Shown here one piece after another: positions 1-7,357 of a stretch of DNA of 8,441 nt (position 1 is the stretch's first letter; each line of letters begins with the position of its first letter). The notes beneath the pieces were generated by a model. The model was not told the origin of the DNA. It saw nothing but the letters and a program-made list of their open reading frames with translations, and did not search any database. The stretch is from Bacteroidales bacterium UBA714 (GTDB lineage: Bacteria > Bacteroidota > Bacteroidia > Bacteroidales > UBA932), in the NCBI GenBank assembly GCA_002298075.1, contig DBLW01000020.1:1-8441 (forward strand), in the 5' to 3' direction. Made by a program: the position numbers and the translations under genes.

Positions 1-1068
1 CGGAAGTCCCGTCATCCTGCCGCTGACCGTGCCGCTGAAGCCTCCCCCGGCAGAGGACAGGGACATGCCTGATACAGTGAAATCCTTTACTGTTCCACTG
101 AAATTTCCGGAGGCAGCCTTCAGCCTGAGACGGCTGTCCTTGAGCTGGGGGGCAAAATATGCCAATGTGCGCATGTCCACTGTGCTTTCAGTGATTTCTG
201 CCGTCATGGCCACCTTTGTTATATAATCGGAAAAGTCCTCCACTCCGCTGTAGCTCATGGTGAACAGGGGCAGATGCACTTGTGACCATTGGTCTTTCAG
301 GAGGAAGTCCCTGACCTCCGTGAGTCCGTTCCCGACTTTTGCGCTTCCGGATATGGACTGGCAGGAGTAGCCGCTCTTTTCGCTGAAAGACAGGTTGCGC
401 AGCACTCCGGACATAACTCCACCCTTGAATGCGAGCCTCTTGGCTTCAATGCCGATGTCCTTGACGTCAAGGTCATTCCAGTCAATGCCTCCGCCGGAAT
501 GCGCAGTCTTGTCCGTCCCGTAATTCTTCATCGTGAAGCGGAATCCGCTTATCTCCACGTTCCTTATGTTGAATATTTCCTTGTCGCTTTTCTTTTTTTT
601 GTCGGATTTCTTTATCCTGAATATTCTCGTGAGGTTGTTGGTGCTTTCCCCCGGATCGTGCGGGTCATCTTCTATCACAAGATTCATCGTGCCGTTTTTC
701 ACGTATGCCTTGGACAGGCCTATGCCTTCTCCTGAGACAAGCCCTTTGAAAGTGAAGTCAGCTGATATGTATTCCGCCGTGAAAAAAGTGTCAACAGGAG
801 ATTTTTCGGGGAATGCCGGGTCTGATGCCGGATTGCGGTCTGTGACCATGACCTGTTTGAGGACAAGTGTGGTGAAAGGCTTGAAATGCAGTTTTTCGAA
901 ACTGATGTCTCCGTCAAGTCTTTCGGACAGTCTTGCGGTGACCTTGCCCGCTATGAATGTCTGGACTGCCGGCGTCTGGAGAGCTATGGCGAGCGCCAGG
1001 ACGACGGCTGTGACGGAAACCAGCGTAAGCCAGAATATTTTCAGTGCCTTTTTGATATTTTTCTGCGT
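1..1068 (-). CDS. tamB: TamB-like translocation/assembly module protein, N-terminal part (3' end outside window)
   Basis: Translating the minus strand gives one open frame of 356 codons from 1068 to the window edge with no internal stop. The N-terminus is basic (QKNIKKALK) and is followed by one hydrophobic segment (about residues 11-30). Next comes the motif LQTPAVQTFIAGKVTARLSE, which is characteristic of AsmA/TamB proteins of Bacteroidota: a single inner-membrane anchor with a long periplasmic beta-rich body. The rest alternates short beta-like repeats (ISADFTFKG, VEISGFRFTMKN, ASGNFSGTVKDFTVSG), as expected for the family. TamB-like proteins bridge inner and outer membranes and act in outer-membrane protein assembly or lipid transport. 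Family members usually exceed 1,000 residues, so most of the gene lies to the left. A lysine-rich stretch lies at about residues 153-164. The 5' end is odd: an in-frame TAA at 1071-1069 is followed directly by ACG, and no ATG, GTG or TTG occurs before the anchor. ACG (1068-1066) or ATC (1056-1054, giving ATC-AAA-AAG) are the best start candidates. The family is clear; the start is not. Confidence 0.85.
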
Positions 1069-1087
1069 TTATATAAGGTCCAACTTG

Positions 1088-1095
1088 CAAAAATA
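1088..1095 (-). promoter_or_regulatory. Candidate -7 box for tamB
   Basis: Read on the minus strand this is TATTTTTG, an exact match to the Bacteroidota -7 consensus TAnnTTTG. Transcription would begin around 1081-1083, leaving a leader of only about 12-28 nt before the ACG or ATC start candidates. No clear -33 TTTG or TTG lies at the expected distance. A second, weaker box (GATTTTTG) lies at 1104-1097. Assigned from motif and position only. Confidence 0.45.
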
Positions 1096-1096
1096 A

Positions 1097-1126
1097 CAAA
1101 AATCTCGGATAAAATCCGTATTTTTG
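1097..1126. repeat. Imperfect inverted repeat in the divergent tamB/tsaD promoter region
   Basis: The left arm CAAAAATCTCGGAT (1097-1110) and right arm ATCCGTATTTTTG (1114-1126) are complementary except for one mismatch and one bulged base, around an AAA spacer. It lies between two divergent genes and its right arm contains the plus-strand -7 box. It could be an operator for a dimeric regulator, or simply the result of two back-to-back promoters that share TTTTTG ends. Being AT-rich at its ends, part of the match is expected by chance. Confidence 0.5.
1119..1126 (+). promoter_or_regulatory. Candidate -7 box for the tsaD-led operon
   Basis: TATTTTTG matches TAnnTTTG exactly. Initiation would fall about 5-8 nt downstream, giving a leader of roughly 35 nt before the tsaD ATG at 1168. 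No convincing -33 element is visible about 20 bp upstream. It is the only good plus-strand candidate seen in the gap. Because the five downstream genes are closely spaced, it may drive all of them. Confidence 0.5.
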
Positions 1127-1167
1127 TCGCCGATGCATTAGCATAAAGTGTGCTAAAAATTCATGAA

Positions 1168-2190
1168 ATGGCAGATATCATACTCGGAATAGAATCTTCA
1201 TGCGATGACACCTCTGCGGCTGTCATCAAAGACGGCTACCTGCTCTCTAATGTGCTGGCGAGCCAGGATGTGCATAAGGCATATGGCGGAGTCATACCTG
1301 AACTTGCCTCCAGGGCGCATCAGGCCAATATTGTTCCTGTGGTCAGCGAGGCGATTTCGCGTGCCGGGATTGATGCCGCTGAAATCACGGCGATTGCATT
1401 TACGCGCGGTCCCGGGCTCTTGGGTTCGCTGCTTGTGGGGACATCTTTCGCAAAAGGGCTTGCGATGTCCATAGGCAAGCCTCTTGTGGAGGTCAATCAT
1501 CTGCAGGGACATGTGCTTGCGAATTTCATAAAGCAGTACGGGGCTGAGAACCGGCAGCCGGAGTTCCCGTACCTGTGCCTGCTCGTGTCAGGAGGCAACT
1601 CCCAGATAGTCAAGGTCAACAGTCCGCTGGAATACGAGATTCTCGGCCAGACCATTGACGACGCCGTCGGGGAGGCTTTTGACAAATGCTCTAAAATGAT
1701 GGGGCTGGGCTATCCGGGAGGACCTGTCGTTGACCGTCTTGCAAAGGAGGGAGACCCGGAAAAGTTCAAATTCTCCAAGCCTCATGTGCCGGGGCTGGAC
1801 TACAGTTTCAGCGGCATAAAGACTTCCCTGCTTTATTTTGTGCGTGACAGGATGGCGGAAGACCCGGATTTCATGGAGAAGAACAAGGCAGACATCTGCG
1901 CGAGCTTCCAGAAGGCCCTGATAGACATTCTGATGGACAAGCTTATAAAGGCTGCCAAGCAGACCGGGATAAGGCAGATTACAATAGGGGGAGGCGTTTC
2001 CGCCAACAGCGGCCTCCGCACGCGCATAGTGGAGGAGGGCCGCAAGAGGGGCTGGACCACTTTTCTGCCGGAGTTCAAATTCACTACGGACAATGCCGCC
2101 ATGATAGCCATTGCCGGGTGGTTCCATTATATGAACGGGGAACGCACATCCCTTGACGTGGCTCCCGTGTCGCGTCTTGCGGAGTTTTGA
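1168..2190 (+). CDS. tsaD: tRNA N6-adenosine threonylcarbamoyltransferase TsaD
   Basis: TsaD transfers threonylcarbamoyl from threonylcarbamoyl-AMP to A37 of ANN-decoding tRNAs (t6A) in the cytoplasm, together with TsaB and TsaE. The 340-residue product has the usual family length. It opens with the ASKHA-fold phosphate-1 motif ILGIESSCDDTSAAVI. It carries the metal-binding HxxGH (H111 and H115 in HLQGH), the glycine-rich LVSGGNSQIV, the GEAFDKCSKMMGLGYPGG segment, the GGGVSANSGLR motif and a late Asp (D308 in TTDNAA) that completes the metal site. ATG 1168 was chosen over an in-frame GTG at 1150 because family members begin with just a few residues before ILGIESS; the extra six residues of the longer form are not family-like. 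No Shine-Dalgarno is seen, which is normal for Bacteroidota. It is divergent from tamB and is the first gene of a probable operon. All expected motifs are intact, so the call is secure. Confidence 0.97.
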   Translation: MADIILGIESSCDDTSAAVIKDGYLLSNVLASQDVHKAYGGVIPELASRAHQANIVPVVSEAISRAGIDAAEITAIAFTRGPGLLGSLLVGTSFAKGLAMSIGKPLVEVNHLQGHVLANFIKQYGAENRQPEFPYLCLLVSGGNSQIVKVNSPLEYEILGQTIDDAVGEAFDKCSKMMGLGYPGGPVVDRLAKEGDPEKFKFSKPHVPGLDYSFSGIKTSLLYFVRDRMAEDPDFMEKNKADICASFQKALIDILMDKLIKAAKQTGIRQITIGGGVSANSGLRTRIVEEGRKRGWTTFLPEFKFTTDNAAMIAIAGWFHYMNGERTSLDVAPVSRLAEF

Positions 2191-2233
2191 TTCACTTTGG
2201 GAAACTTAACCTGATTAGCCGGACAGATTGCCG

Positions 2234-3763
2234 ATGAAAGAAATAGAGATAACATGCAAATTGGGCTGTGAGCCGTCTGCAGAAGAGATAAAGGCTGCGG
2301 CCGTAAAGGCATTGGGAGTGTCGCCGAAAGTACAGGTGCAGCATAGGATTGTGCGCCGCTCGGTCGATGCGAGGAATGACATACTTTACAGGTATCGCAT
2401 AGAGGTCTTCAAGCCTGGGGAGGTTATGGAGAAATATGCGCTTGAAGAATACAGGGACGTGTCCCAGGCGGAGCCTGTCATAATAATAGGGGCCGGACCT
2501 GCGGGCATGTTCGCGGCTCTGAGGCTTCTGATGAGGGGGCTTAAGCCTGTCATCCTCGAGAGGGGAAAGGACGTGCACAAGCGCAAGTTCGACATGGCCG
2601 CGCTTTCACGTGAAGGCATCGTGGACCCTGATTCCAACTATTGCTTCGGAGAGGGCGGCGCCGGGACTTTTTCCGACGGAAAGCTTTATACACGCTCTTC
2701 GAAAAGAGGCGACATACGGGAGGTCCTGCACCAGCTGGTGCGATTCGGTGCTGACCCTTCCATACTCATAGACGCGCATCCGCATATAGGCAGCGACAGG
2801 CTTCCGGTTGTTGTCGAGAATATACGCAAATGCATAACCGGGCATGGCGGGGAATATCATTTCGGCACGCGCGTGACCGACATCATGAAAAAAGGTGACG
2901 GCAGTTTTGAAGTGACGGCTTCTGACGGGTCCGTATGGGCTTCAAGGAAGGTGATTCTTGCCACGGGGCATTCCGCGAGGGACATATATGAGATGTTCAG
3001 CCGCAAGGGCTGGGAAATCCAGGCCAAAGGTTTTGCCCTCGGCGTGCGCGTGGAGCATCCGCAGTCTCTGATAAACAGGATACAATATCACGGAAAATAC
3101 CAGCCTCACATGCCTACGGCCGAATATTCTTTCGTCACCCAGATCGAGGGCAGGGGGGTATTCTCGTTCTGCATGTGTCCGGGCGGAATCCTTGTGCCTT
3201 CGGCCACGGCTCCGGGAGAACTTGTGCTGAACGGCATGTCAAATTCGGCCCGCAACTCCAAGTGGGCGAATTCCGGTGTGGTAGTCTCGGTTGAGCCTGA
3301 GGATCTTCCGGAATATGCCTCATACGGCCCTCTGGCCCTGCTCCAGTTCCAGAAAGATGTGGAGAAGGCCATGTTCGATTATACAGGCTCGCTTAAGGCT
3401 CCGGCCCAGAGGATGATGGATTTCTGCCGCAGGATACCTTCTTCCGGACTTCCTGCGACGTCCTATCATCCGGGTGCTGTCGCGGCTCCTCTTCACGAGC
3501 TGCTTCCTGAGAATGTGTCCCTCAGGCTGAAATATGCTTTCCCTCTGATAGGTAACAAGAAGATGCACGGCTACTATACGAATGAGGCCCTGCTTCTCGG
3601 AGTCGAGTCGAGGACTTCCTCTCCCGTGAGGATACCGCGTGACCCTGATACTCTCGAGCATGTGCAGATTGCCGGGCTGTATCCTTGCGGAGAAGGTGCG
3701 GGATATGCCGGAGGAATCGTGTCTTCTGCGCTTGACGGAATAAACTGTGCTGCAAAAATCTGA
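2234..3763 (+). CDS. NAD(P)/FAD-dependent oxidoreductase (COG2509-type FAD-dependent dehydrogenase)
   Basis: This is a 509-residue cytoplasmic flavoprotein. Residues 1-80 form a small N-terminal domain (KEIEITCKLG...VQVQHRIVRRSVDAR...YRYRIEV) typical of the COG2509 group. A Rossmann dinucleotide-binding loop follows (VIIIGAGPAGMFAALRL, glycines 86, 88 and 91). The family signature NYCFGEGGAGTFSDGKLYTR lies at 135-154. The FAD-closing C-terminal motif GLYPCGEGAGYAGGIVSSA begins near 481. The length is normal and the frame intact. The physiological substrate of this family is not established, so no reaction is assigned. An in-frame TTG at 2228 is possible, but ATG 2234 gives the family-like MKEIEI start. 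It begins 43 bp after tsaD and ends 4 bp before the M64 gene, which argues for cotranscription with both. Confidence 0.92.
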   Translation: MKEIEITCKLGCEPSAEEIKAAAVKALGVSPKVQVQHRIVRRSVDARNDILYRYRIEVFKPGEVMEKYALEEYRDVSQAEPVIIIGAGPAGMFAALRLLMRGLKPVILERGKDVHKRKFDMAALSREGIVDPDSNYCFGEGGAGTFSDGKLYTRSSKRGDIREVLHQLVRFGADPSILIDAHPHIGSDRLPVVVENIRKCITGHGGEYHFGTRVTDIMKKGDGSFEVTASDGSVWASRKVILATGHSARDIYEMFSRKGWEIQAKGFALGVRVEHPQSLINRIQYHGKYQPHMPTAEYSFVTQIEGRGVFSFCMCPGGILVPSATAPGELVLNGMSNSARNSKWANSGVVVSVEPEDLPEYASYGPLALLQFQKDVEKAMFDYTGSLKAPAQRMMDFCRRIPSSGLPATSYHPGAVAAPLHELLPENVSLRLKYAFPLIGNKKMHGYYTNEALLLGVESRTSSPVRIPRDPDTLEHVQIAGLYPCGEGAGYAGGIVSSALDGINCAAKI

Positions 3764-3767
3764 TGCT

Positions 3768-5027
3768 ATGACCGGAAGTCTTCGTTTGTTTTTCATATGT
3801 CTCGGACTGCTGTCTTTTGTTGATGACGCATTTGCGCAGGCGAATGCATCCTGCGGACATGAAATGACCCTTAGGCTTGACTATATATTTTCCGGTACGG
3901 ACAGCACGGCTGACATATCGCTTGACGAGATGTCATGCTTTGACGGCTGGGCAGGACGCAGGCACAATATGGATTCTGTCGCGCTCAGAGGTAACGGACA
4001 GATATGCATGAGGGATAACCGCAGCGGTGAGGTGCTTTACCTGCAGAGTTTTTCGACTCTGTTCCAGGAATGGCAGGCCACGGAGGAGGCGACAAGGGTA
4101 CGACGTTCGTTTGAAAATGTGTTCCTGCTTCCGATGCCTGACGTCCCGGTGACCGTAAGGGTAGAGCTGTACGGTTTCAGGGGAGGCATCTCAGCATCTG
4201 TTGAGCATGAGGTGAACCCCGGAGACATTCTCATACGTCATCTGAAGGGCAGTCCTGCTCCGCACAAGTATCTGCTTCGCAGCGGGTCTGAGGCGGATTG
4301 CATTGATGTTGCCATTGTCGCGGAAGGGTATGCCGCCTCAGAGGCGGAGGTGTTCTATGCGGATGCGGCCGCCGCGATGGAGGCTGTCCTTGCGCATGAG
4401 CCTTTCTGCGGATATCGTGACAGGTTCAATTTCGTTGCGGTGGCACTCCCGTCTGCGGAAAGCGGGGTCAGTGTGCCTCTTGAGGGACAGTGGAAGGATA
4501 CGGCCCTCAGCTCACATTTCAGCACATTCTATTCAGACCGCTACCTTACGACCCTGAGACTGCGCAATCTGCATGACAGGCTGTGCGGAATCCCGTATGA
4601 GCATATAATAATTCTCGCCAATACCGATACTTACGGCGGAGGCGGGATATTCAATTCCTATACACTTACCACAGCGCACCATTCCGCGTTCCGTCCTGTC
4701 GTCGTGCATGAGTTCGGCCACAGCTTTGCCGGCCTGGCTGACGAATATTATTATGACGACCAGTTCTCGGAATATTATTTTCAGGATTGTGAGCCGTGGG
4801 AGCAGAACATTACGACCTTTGCGGACTTCTCTTCGAAATGGGAGGATATGCTTCCCGCCGACGGCTCTTCAGATGCCGGTGTGGGAGTCTATGAAGGGGC
4901 AGGGTATCAGTCAAAGGGAGTTTACCGCGCCTGCCCGGACTGCCGTATGAAAACAAATTCCGCCGAAGGATTCTGCCCGGTATGCTGCCGTGCCATTTCC
5001 CGTCTGATTGAATTTTATACTGAGTAG
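3768..5027 (+). CDS. Secreted M64-family (IgA peptidase-like) zinc metallopeptidase
   Basis: The 419-residue product starts with a signal peptide: one Arg, a hydrophobic core (LFFICLGLLSFV) and a likely signal peptidase I site AFA|QA after residue 23. An all-beta N-terminal domain follows (about 26-130, M64_N-like, MTLRLDYIFSGTDSTADISL). The catalytic domain starts near 175 with IDVAIVAEGYAASEAEVFYADA. The zinc motif is HEFGHSFAGLADEYYY, with H314 and H318 as ligands, E315 as the general base, and D325 or E326 as a possible third ligand. The C-terminus carries paired cysteines, CPDC and CPVC, which may form disulfides or a structural metal site. Family M64 was founded on a clostridial IgA1 protease; the substrate of Bacteroidota members is unknown, so IgA cleavage should not be assumed. 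ATG 3768 was preferred to GTG 3747, which overlaps the upstream gene. It sits 4 bp after the oxidoreductase and 34 bp before the DUF3575 gene. Confidence 0.9.
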   Translation: MTGSLRLFFICLGLLSFVDDAFAQANASCGHEMTLRLDYIFSGTDSTADISLDEMSCFDGWAGRRHNMDSVALRGNGQICMRDNRSGEVLYLQSFSTLFQEWQATEEATRVRRSFENVFLLPMPDVPVTVRVELYGFRGGISASVEHEVNPGDILIRHLKGSPAPHKYLLRSGSEADCIDVAIVAEGYAASEAEVFYADAAAAMEAVLAHEPFCGYRDRFNFVAVALPSAESGVSVPLEGQWKDTALSSHFSTFYSDRYLTTLRLRNLHDRLCGIPYEHIIILANTDTYGGGGIFNSYTLTTAHHSAFRPVVVHEFGHSFAGLADEYYYDDQFSEYYFQDCEPWEQNITTFADFSSKWEDMLPADGSSDAGVGVYEGAGYQSKGVYRACPDCRMKTNSAEGFCPVCCRAISRLIEFYTE

Positions 5028-5061
5028 GACACGGTGCCATTGAATCAGGTGATGCAGGATT

Positions 5062-6333
5062 ATGAAGAGATTGCTGATTTACATTGTGCTTATATGTCTC
5101 GCCGCGGGAATTTCCTGCGGTGCAAATGCGCATGTGGATCATGTAAGGTTTTATTTCCGCTTCGGCCATAGCCGGTATGAGCCTGGAATAAGAGACAATG
5201 ACATTGTGATGCGGAAGTTTCTTGAGGAGGTAAGACGTCAGGACGAGGCCGGCAATATCGGGCGTATAATCGTCCGGTCATTCACTTCTCCGGACGGAGT
5301 CAGCACCGCGAACCGGCAGCTCAGCGTCAACCGGTGCAGGTCCATTGAGGAATATATCGTATCCGCAACAGGAATCAGCCCCTTGCTTGTGGTGGCGGAT
5401 CCGGAAGGCATTGCCTGGGATGAACTCCGCAGGATGGTCGTTGCCGATGAGAGAGTCCCATGCCGTGACGATGTCCTGAGGATACTTGATGACGTACCGG
5501 TATGGGTATATGATTCTGAGCATCATATAGTCGGAAGCCGCAAGAAAAGCCTTATGGATTTGGAGGGCGGAATTGCTTACCGCTGGATGCGGGAGAATTT
5601 ATTCCCTTATCTTCACAGCGCTACAGTCGTGCTTCAATTGAAGGACTCTTCCGCTGCCTACTGGAGTGAGGTCTATGCACGTGCGGAATGTTCGGACAGC
5701 ATCTCGTATGCCATGGCTCCTTTTCCCGGTTCTGATGAGACTGCCGGGCACGGCCGTTCAGCACGTAAACGCAAGTCCCGATACAATGATAACCTCAGAT
5801 ATCCCTTGAGGCGCTTTGCCTTGAAGACCAATCTGGCCTATGCATTGGCTCTTATGCCTTCATTGGAACTGGAATGCCGGATAAGCCGCTGCTGGTCTTT
5901 TAATCTCGAAGGTGATGTGGCATGGTGGAAGAACCGCGAGGGGCACAAATGCTATCAGCTCGCCATGGTAAGTCCGGAAGTGCGTTTCTGGTTCGGCGGC
6001 AACAGTCTCAGGGGCGGCCTGTATGCCGGTGCATTCGCCGGTGCAGGTCTTTATGACTTGGAGAATGTTACGCGCGGTTATCGCGGTGAAGGGCTTATGG
6101 CCGGCTTGTCTTTTGGCTATCTCTGGCCTTTGACACGAGGACTTGCCATTGAGACGGGAATCGGAGGCGGATGGATGTCAACCAGATATCAGGAATATGT
6201 ACCTTACGAGGGACATCATATTTATGTGCGCTCGAGAAAGATGGATTACTATGGTCCGCTGAAAGTCAAGGTCGCGTTGGTATGGCGCTTGGGAGGAATC
6301 GGCTTAAAACACGAAGGAGGCGGCACAAGATGA
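5062..6333 (+). CDS. DUF3575 envelope protein with OmpA-like N-terminal half
   Basis: The 423-residue product starts MKRLLIYIVLICLAAGISC. It could be cleaved at ANA|H (after residue 23); GISC is a poor lipobox, so a lipoprotein is less likely. Residues about 28-105 resemble an OmpA-like peptidoglycan-binding fold: VRFYFRFGHS, then IIVRSFTSPDG and NRQLSVNRCRSIEEYI (N84-I99), retaining the N..LS..R pattern of that domain. Residues about 250-415 match DUF3575: KTNLAYALALMPSLELE, WWKNREGHKCYQLAMVSPEVRFWFGG and GLYAGAFAGAGLYDLE, with alternating aromatic beta strands that suggest a small outer-membrane barrel. A basic linker (RSARKRKSR) lies between the halves. Proteins of this family recur in Bacteroidales fimbrial and surface loci, but their biochemical role is not established. 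The stop overlaps the next start (ATGA), which implies coupled translation with the DUF5119 gene. Confidence 0.88.
   Translation: MKRLLIYIVLICLAAGISCGANAHVDHVRFYFRFGHSRYEPGIRDNDIVMRKFLEEVRRQDEAGNIGRIIVRSFTSPDGVSTANRQLSVNRCRSIEEYIVSATGISPLLVVADPEGIAWDELRRMVVADERVPCRDDVLRILDDVPVWVYDSEHHIVGSRKKSLMDLEGGIAYRWMRENLFPYLHSATVVLQLKDSSAAYWSEVYARAECSDSISYAMAPFPGSDETAGHGRSARKRKSRYNDNLRYPLRRFALKTNLAYALALMPSLELECRISRCWSFNLEGDVAWWKNREGHKCYQLAMVSPEVRFWFGGNSLRGGLYAGAFAGAGLYDLENVTRGYRGEGLMAGLSFGYLWPLTRGLAIETGIGGGWMSTRYQEYVPYEGHHIYVRSRKMDYYGPLKVKVALVWRLGGIGLKHEGGGTR
6314..6320 (+). promoter_or_regulatory. Strong Shine-Dalgarno for the DUF5119 gene
   Basis: AAGGAGG lies 9 nt upstream of ATG 6330, inside the last codons of the DUF3575 gene. 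A consensus Shine-Dalgarno is uncommon in Bacteroidota. It decides the start at 6330 over in-frame upstream codons reaching back to 6171, which lie inside the preceding gene. Confidence 0.65.
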
Positions 6334-7295
6334 GGAAGATGCTTTTGTTCTTGTCAGCCGTTGCTGCGCTGGTGTCATGCAGGGAAGAACTGTGCTACAA
6401 TCATTTCGGCTCCGCTGTCATGGAGTTCCGCTGGGATGCTGAACCGGAATCAGGCAATGTCCCCGCCGGCATTACGGCCCTTGTCTATGGCAATGATTCG
6501 GAATTTTCGGGAGAGTCTTATCTTTCTCCGTCCGGAGGAGGTGTTAATTTCGGAAAAAAAGGCGTGAAATGCATGCTGTTTTATAATAATGATACAGAGC
6601 GCATAATAATAAGCGGTGAAGCGGACGGGCCGTTTGCTGTCAGGGCCACTTCCACTTACGGGACTCGTGCCGCTCCTGCCGATATCCGGACAAAATTTCC
6701 TGATGACCCTGTGCTGAATCCGCCGGACATGCTCTATTCGGCATTTGTGGATTCCATTCCGGATGTGGGGCAGCATGAGGTTTCTGACCTGCAGGTCAAG
6801 ATGCGTCCCATGGTGTGCAGCTATAGGGTCAGATATGAGTTTGAATATGGCGGGCATAGGGGAGTTCTTGCCCGCGGAGCCATCTCGGGCATGGCCAGGA
6901 TGGTCTGCCTGCATGACGGCTCAACTCTTTCCGAGTGCGCTACATTCGTATATGACTGCGAAGTTGCTGATTCCGATGTCGTGGCTGATATGATGTCTTT
7001 CGGTACTCCCGGCTATCCCGTGCCGTCCCGTTATGCCGGTGGCGGCATCCGGAAGATTGAATGTTCCCATATCCTTAATCTTGAGGTTAAGCTTGTAAAC
7101 GGCAAGACTAAGGAATTTTATTTTGACATTACGGACCAGCTTGCAGGCCAGCCCCGCGGAGGGGAAATCGTCGTGTCCGGACTCAGGATAGAAGACAATG
7201 ACAGTTCCGGTGACTCCGGCTTTGATGTCGATTTGGGAGGATGGGGCGACCATGAAGATATTGACCTTCCCGTCGGAGGACAGCAGGGGACTTGA
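6330..7295 (+). CDS. DUF5119 lipoprotein (fimbrial-locus type)
   Basis: The 321-residue product has a lipoprotein signal peptide, MRKMLLFLSAVAALVSC, with lipobox LVSC and lipidated C17. The following REE resembles a short acidic lipoprotein export signal, so surface display is plausible but inferred. DUF5119 hallmarks are present: LCYNHFGSAVMEFRWD right after the lipid anchor, KCMLFYNNDTE (N86-E90), PPDMLYSAF near 131-139, ISGMARMVCLH, FYFDITDQL (D266-Q270) and a C-terminal FDVDLGGWGDHEDIDLP. Members of this family are found beside DUF3575 proteins and FimA/Mfa fimbrillins in Bacteroidales and are regarded as accessory or anchoring parts of type V fimbriae; the exact role is not settled. The gene overlaps the DUF3575 stop by 4 nt and has its own strong ribosome-binding site. 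It is the last gene of the plus-strand block. No clear intrinsic terminator directly follows its stop codon. Confidence 0.88.
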   Translation: MRKMLLFLSAVAALVSCREELCYNHFGSAVMEFRWDAEPESGNVPAGITALVYGNDSEFSGESYLSPSGGGVNFGKKGVKCMLFYNNDTERIIISGEADGPFAVRATSTYGTRAAPADIRTKFPDDPVLNPPDMLYSAFVDSIPDVGQHEVSDLQVKMRPMVCSYRVRYEFEYGGHRGVLARGAISGMARMVCLHDGSTLSECATFVYDCEVADSDVVADMMSFGTPGYPVPSRYAGGGIRKIECSHILNLEVKLVNGKTKEFYFDITDQLAGQPRGGEIVVSGLRIEDNDSSGDSGFDVDLGGWGDHEDIDLPVGGQQGT

Positions 7296-7357
7296 TAAAA
7301 AGCTCAGTCACCGCTATTTCCCCGGCTTTCTCCTGCAGTTATAACCTCGATTCTCTC

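Noticed and set aside
1..1068. Frameshifted or pseudogene state of tamB
   Set aside because: The frame was followed codon by codon from 1068 to 1 and is uninterrupted with consistent beta-repeat sequence; only the start codon is irregular.
533..1096. Plus-strand open frame of 187 codons opposite tamB
   Set aside because: It is the antisense shadow of the tamB frame, whose translation has clear family motifs; the shadow has a low-complexity hydrophobic sequence without family resemblance.
1588..2127. Minus-strand open frame of 179 codons inside tsaD
   Set aside because: Fully overlapped by tsaD, which is intact and motif-complete; no recognisable protein features.
3320..3860. Minus-strand open frames of 158 and 112 codons over the oxidoreductase/M64 junction
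   Set aside because: Antisense to two well-supported genes; arginine- and serine-rich translation typical of shadow frames.
6171..6329. N-terminal extension of the DUF5119 gene to 6171
   Set aside because: It would overlap the DUF3575 gene by 163 nt and bury the lipoprotein signal peptide; the ATG at 6330 has a Shine-Dalgarno and starts the signal peptide exactly.
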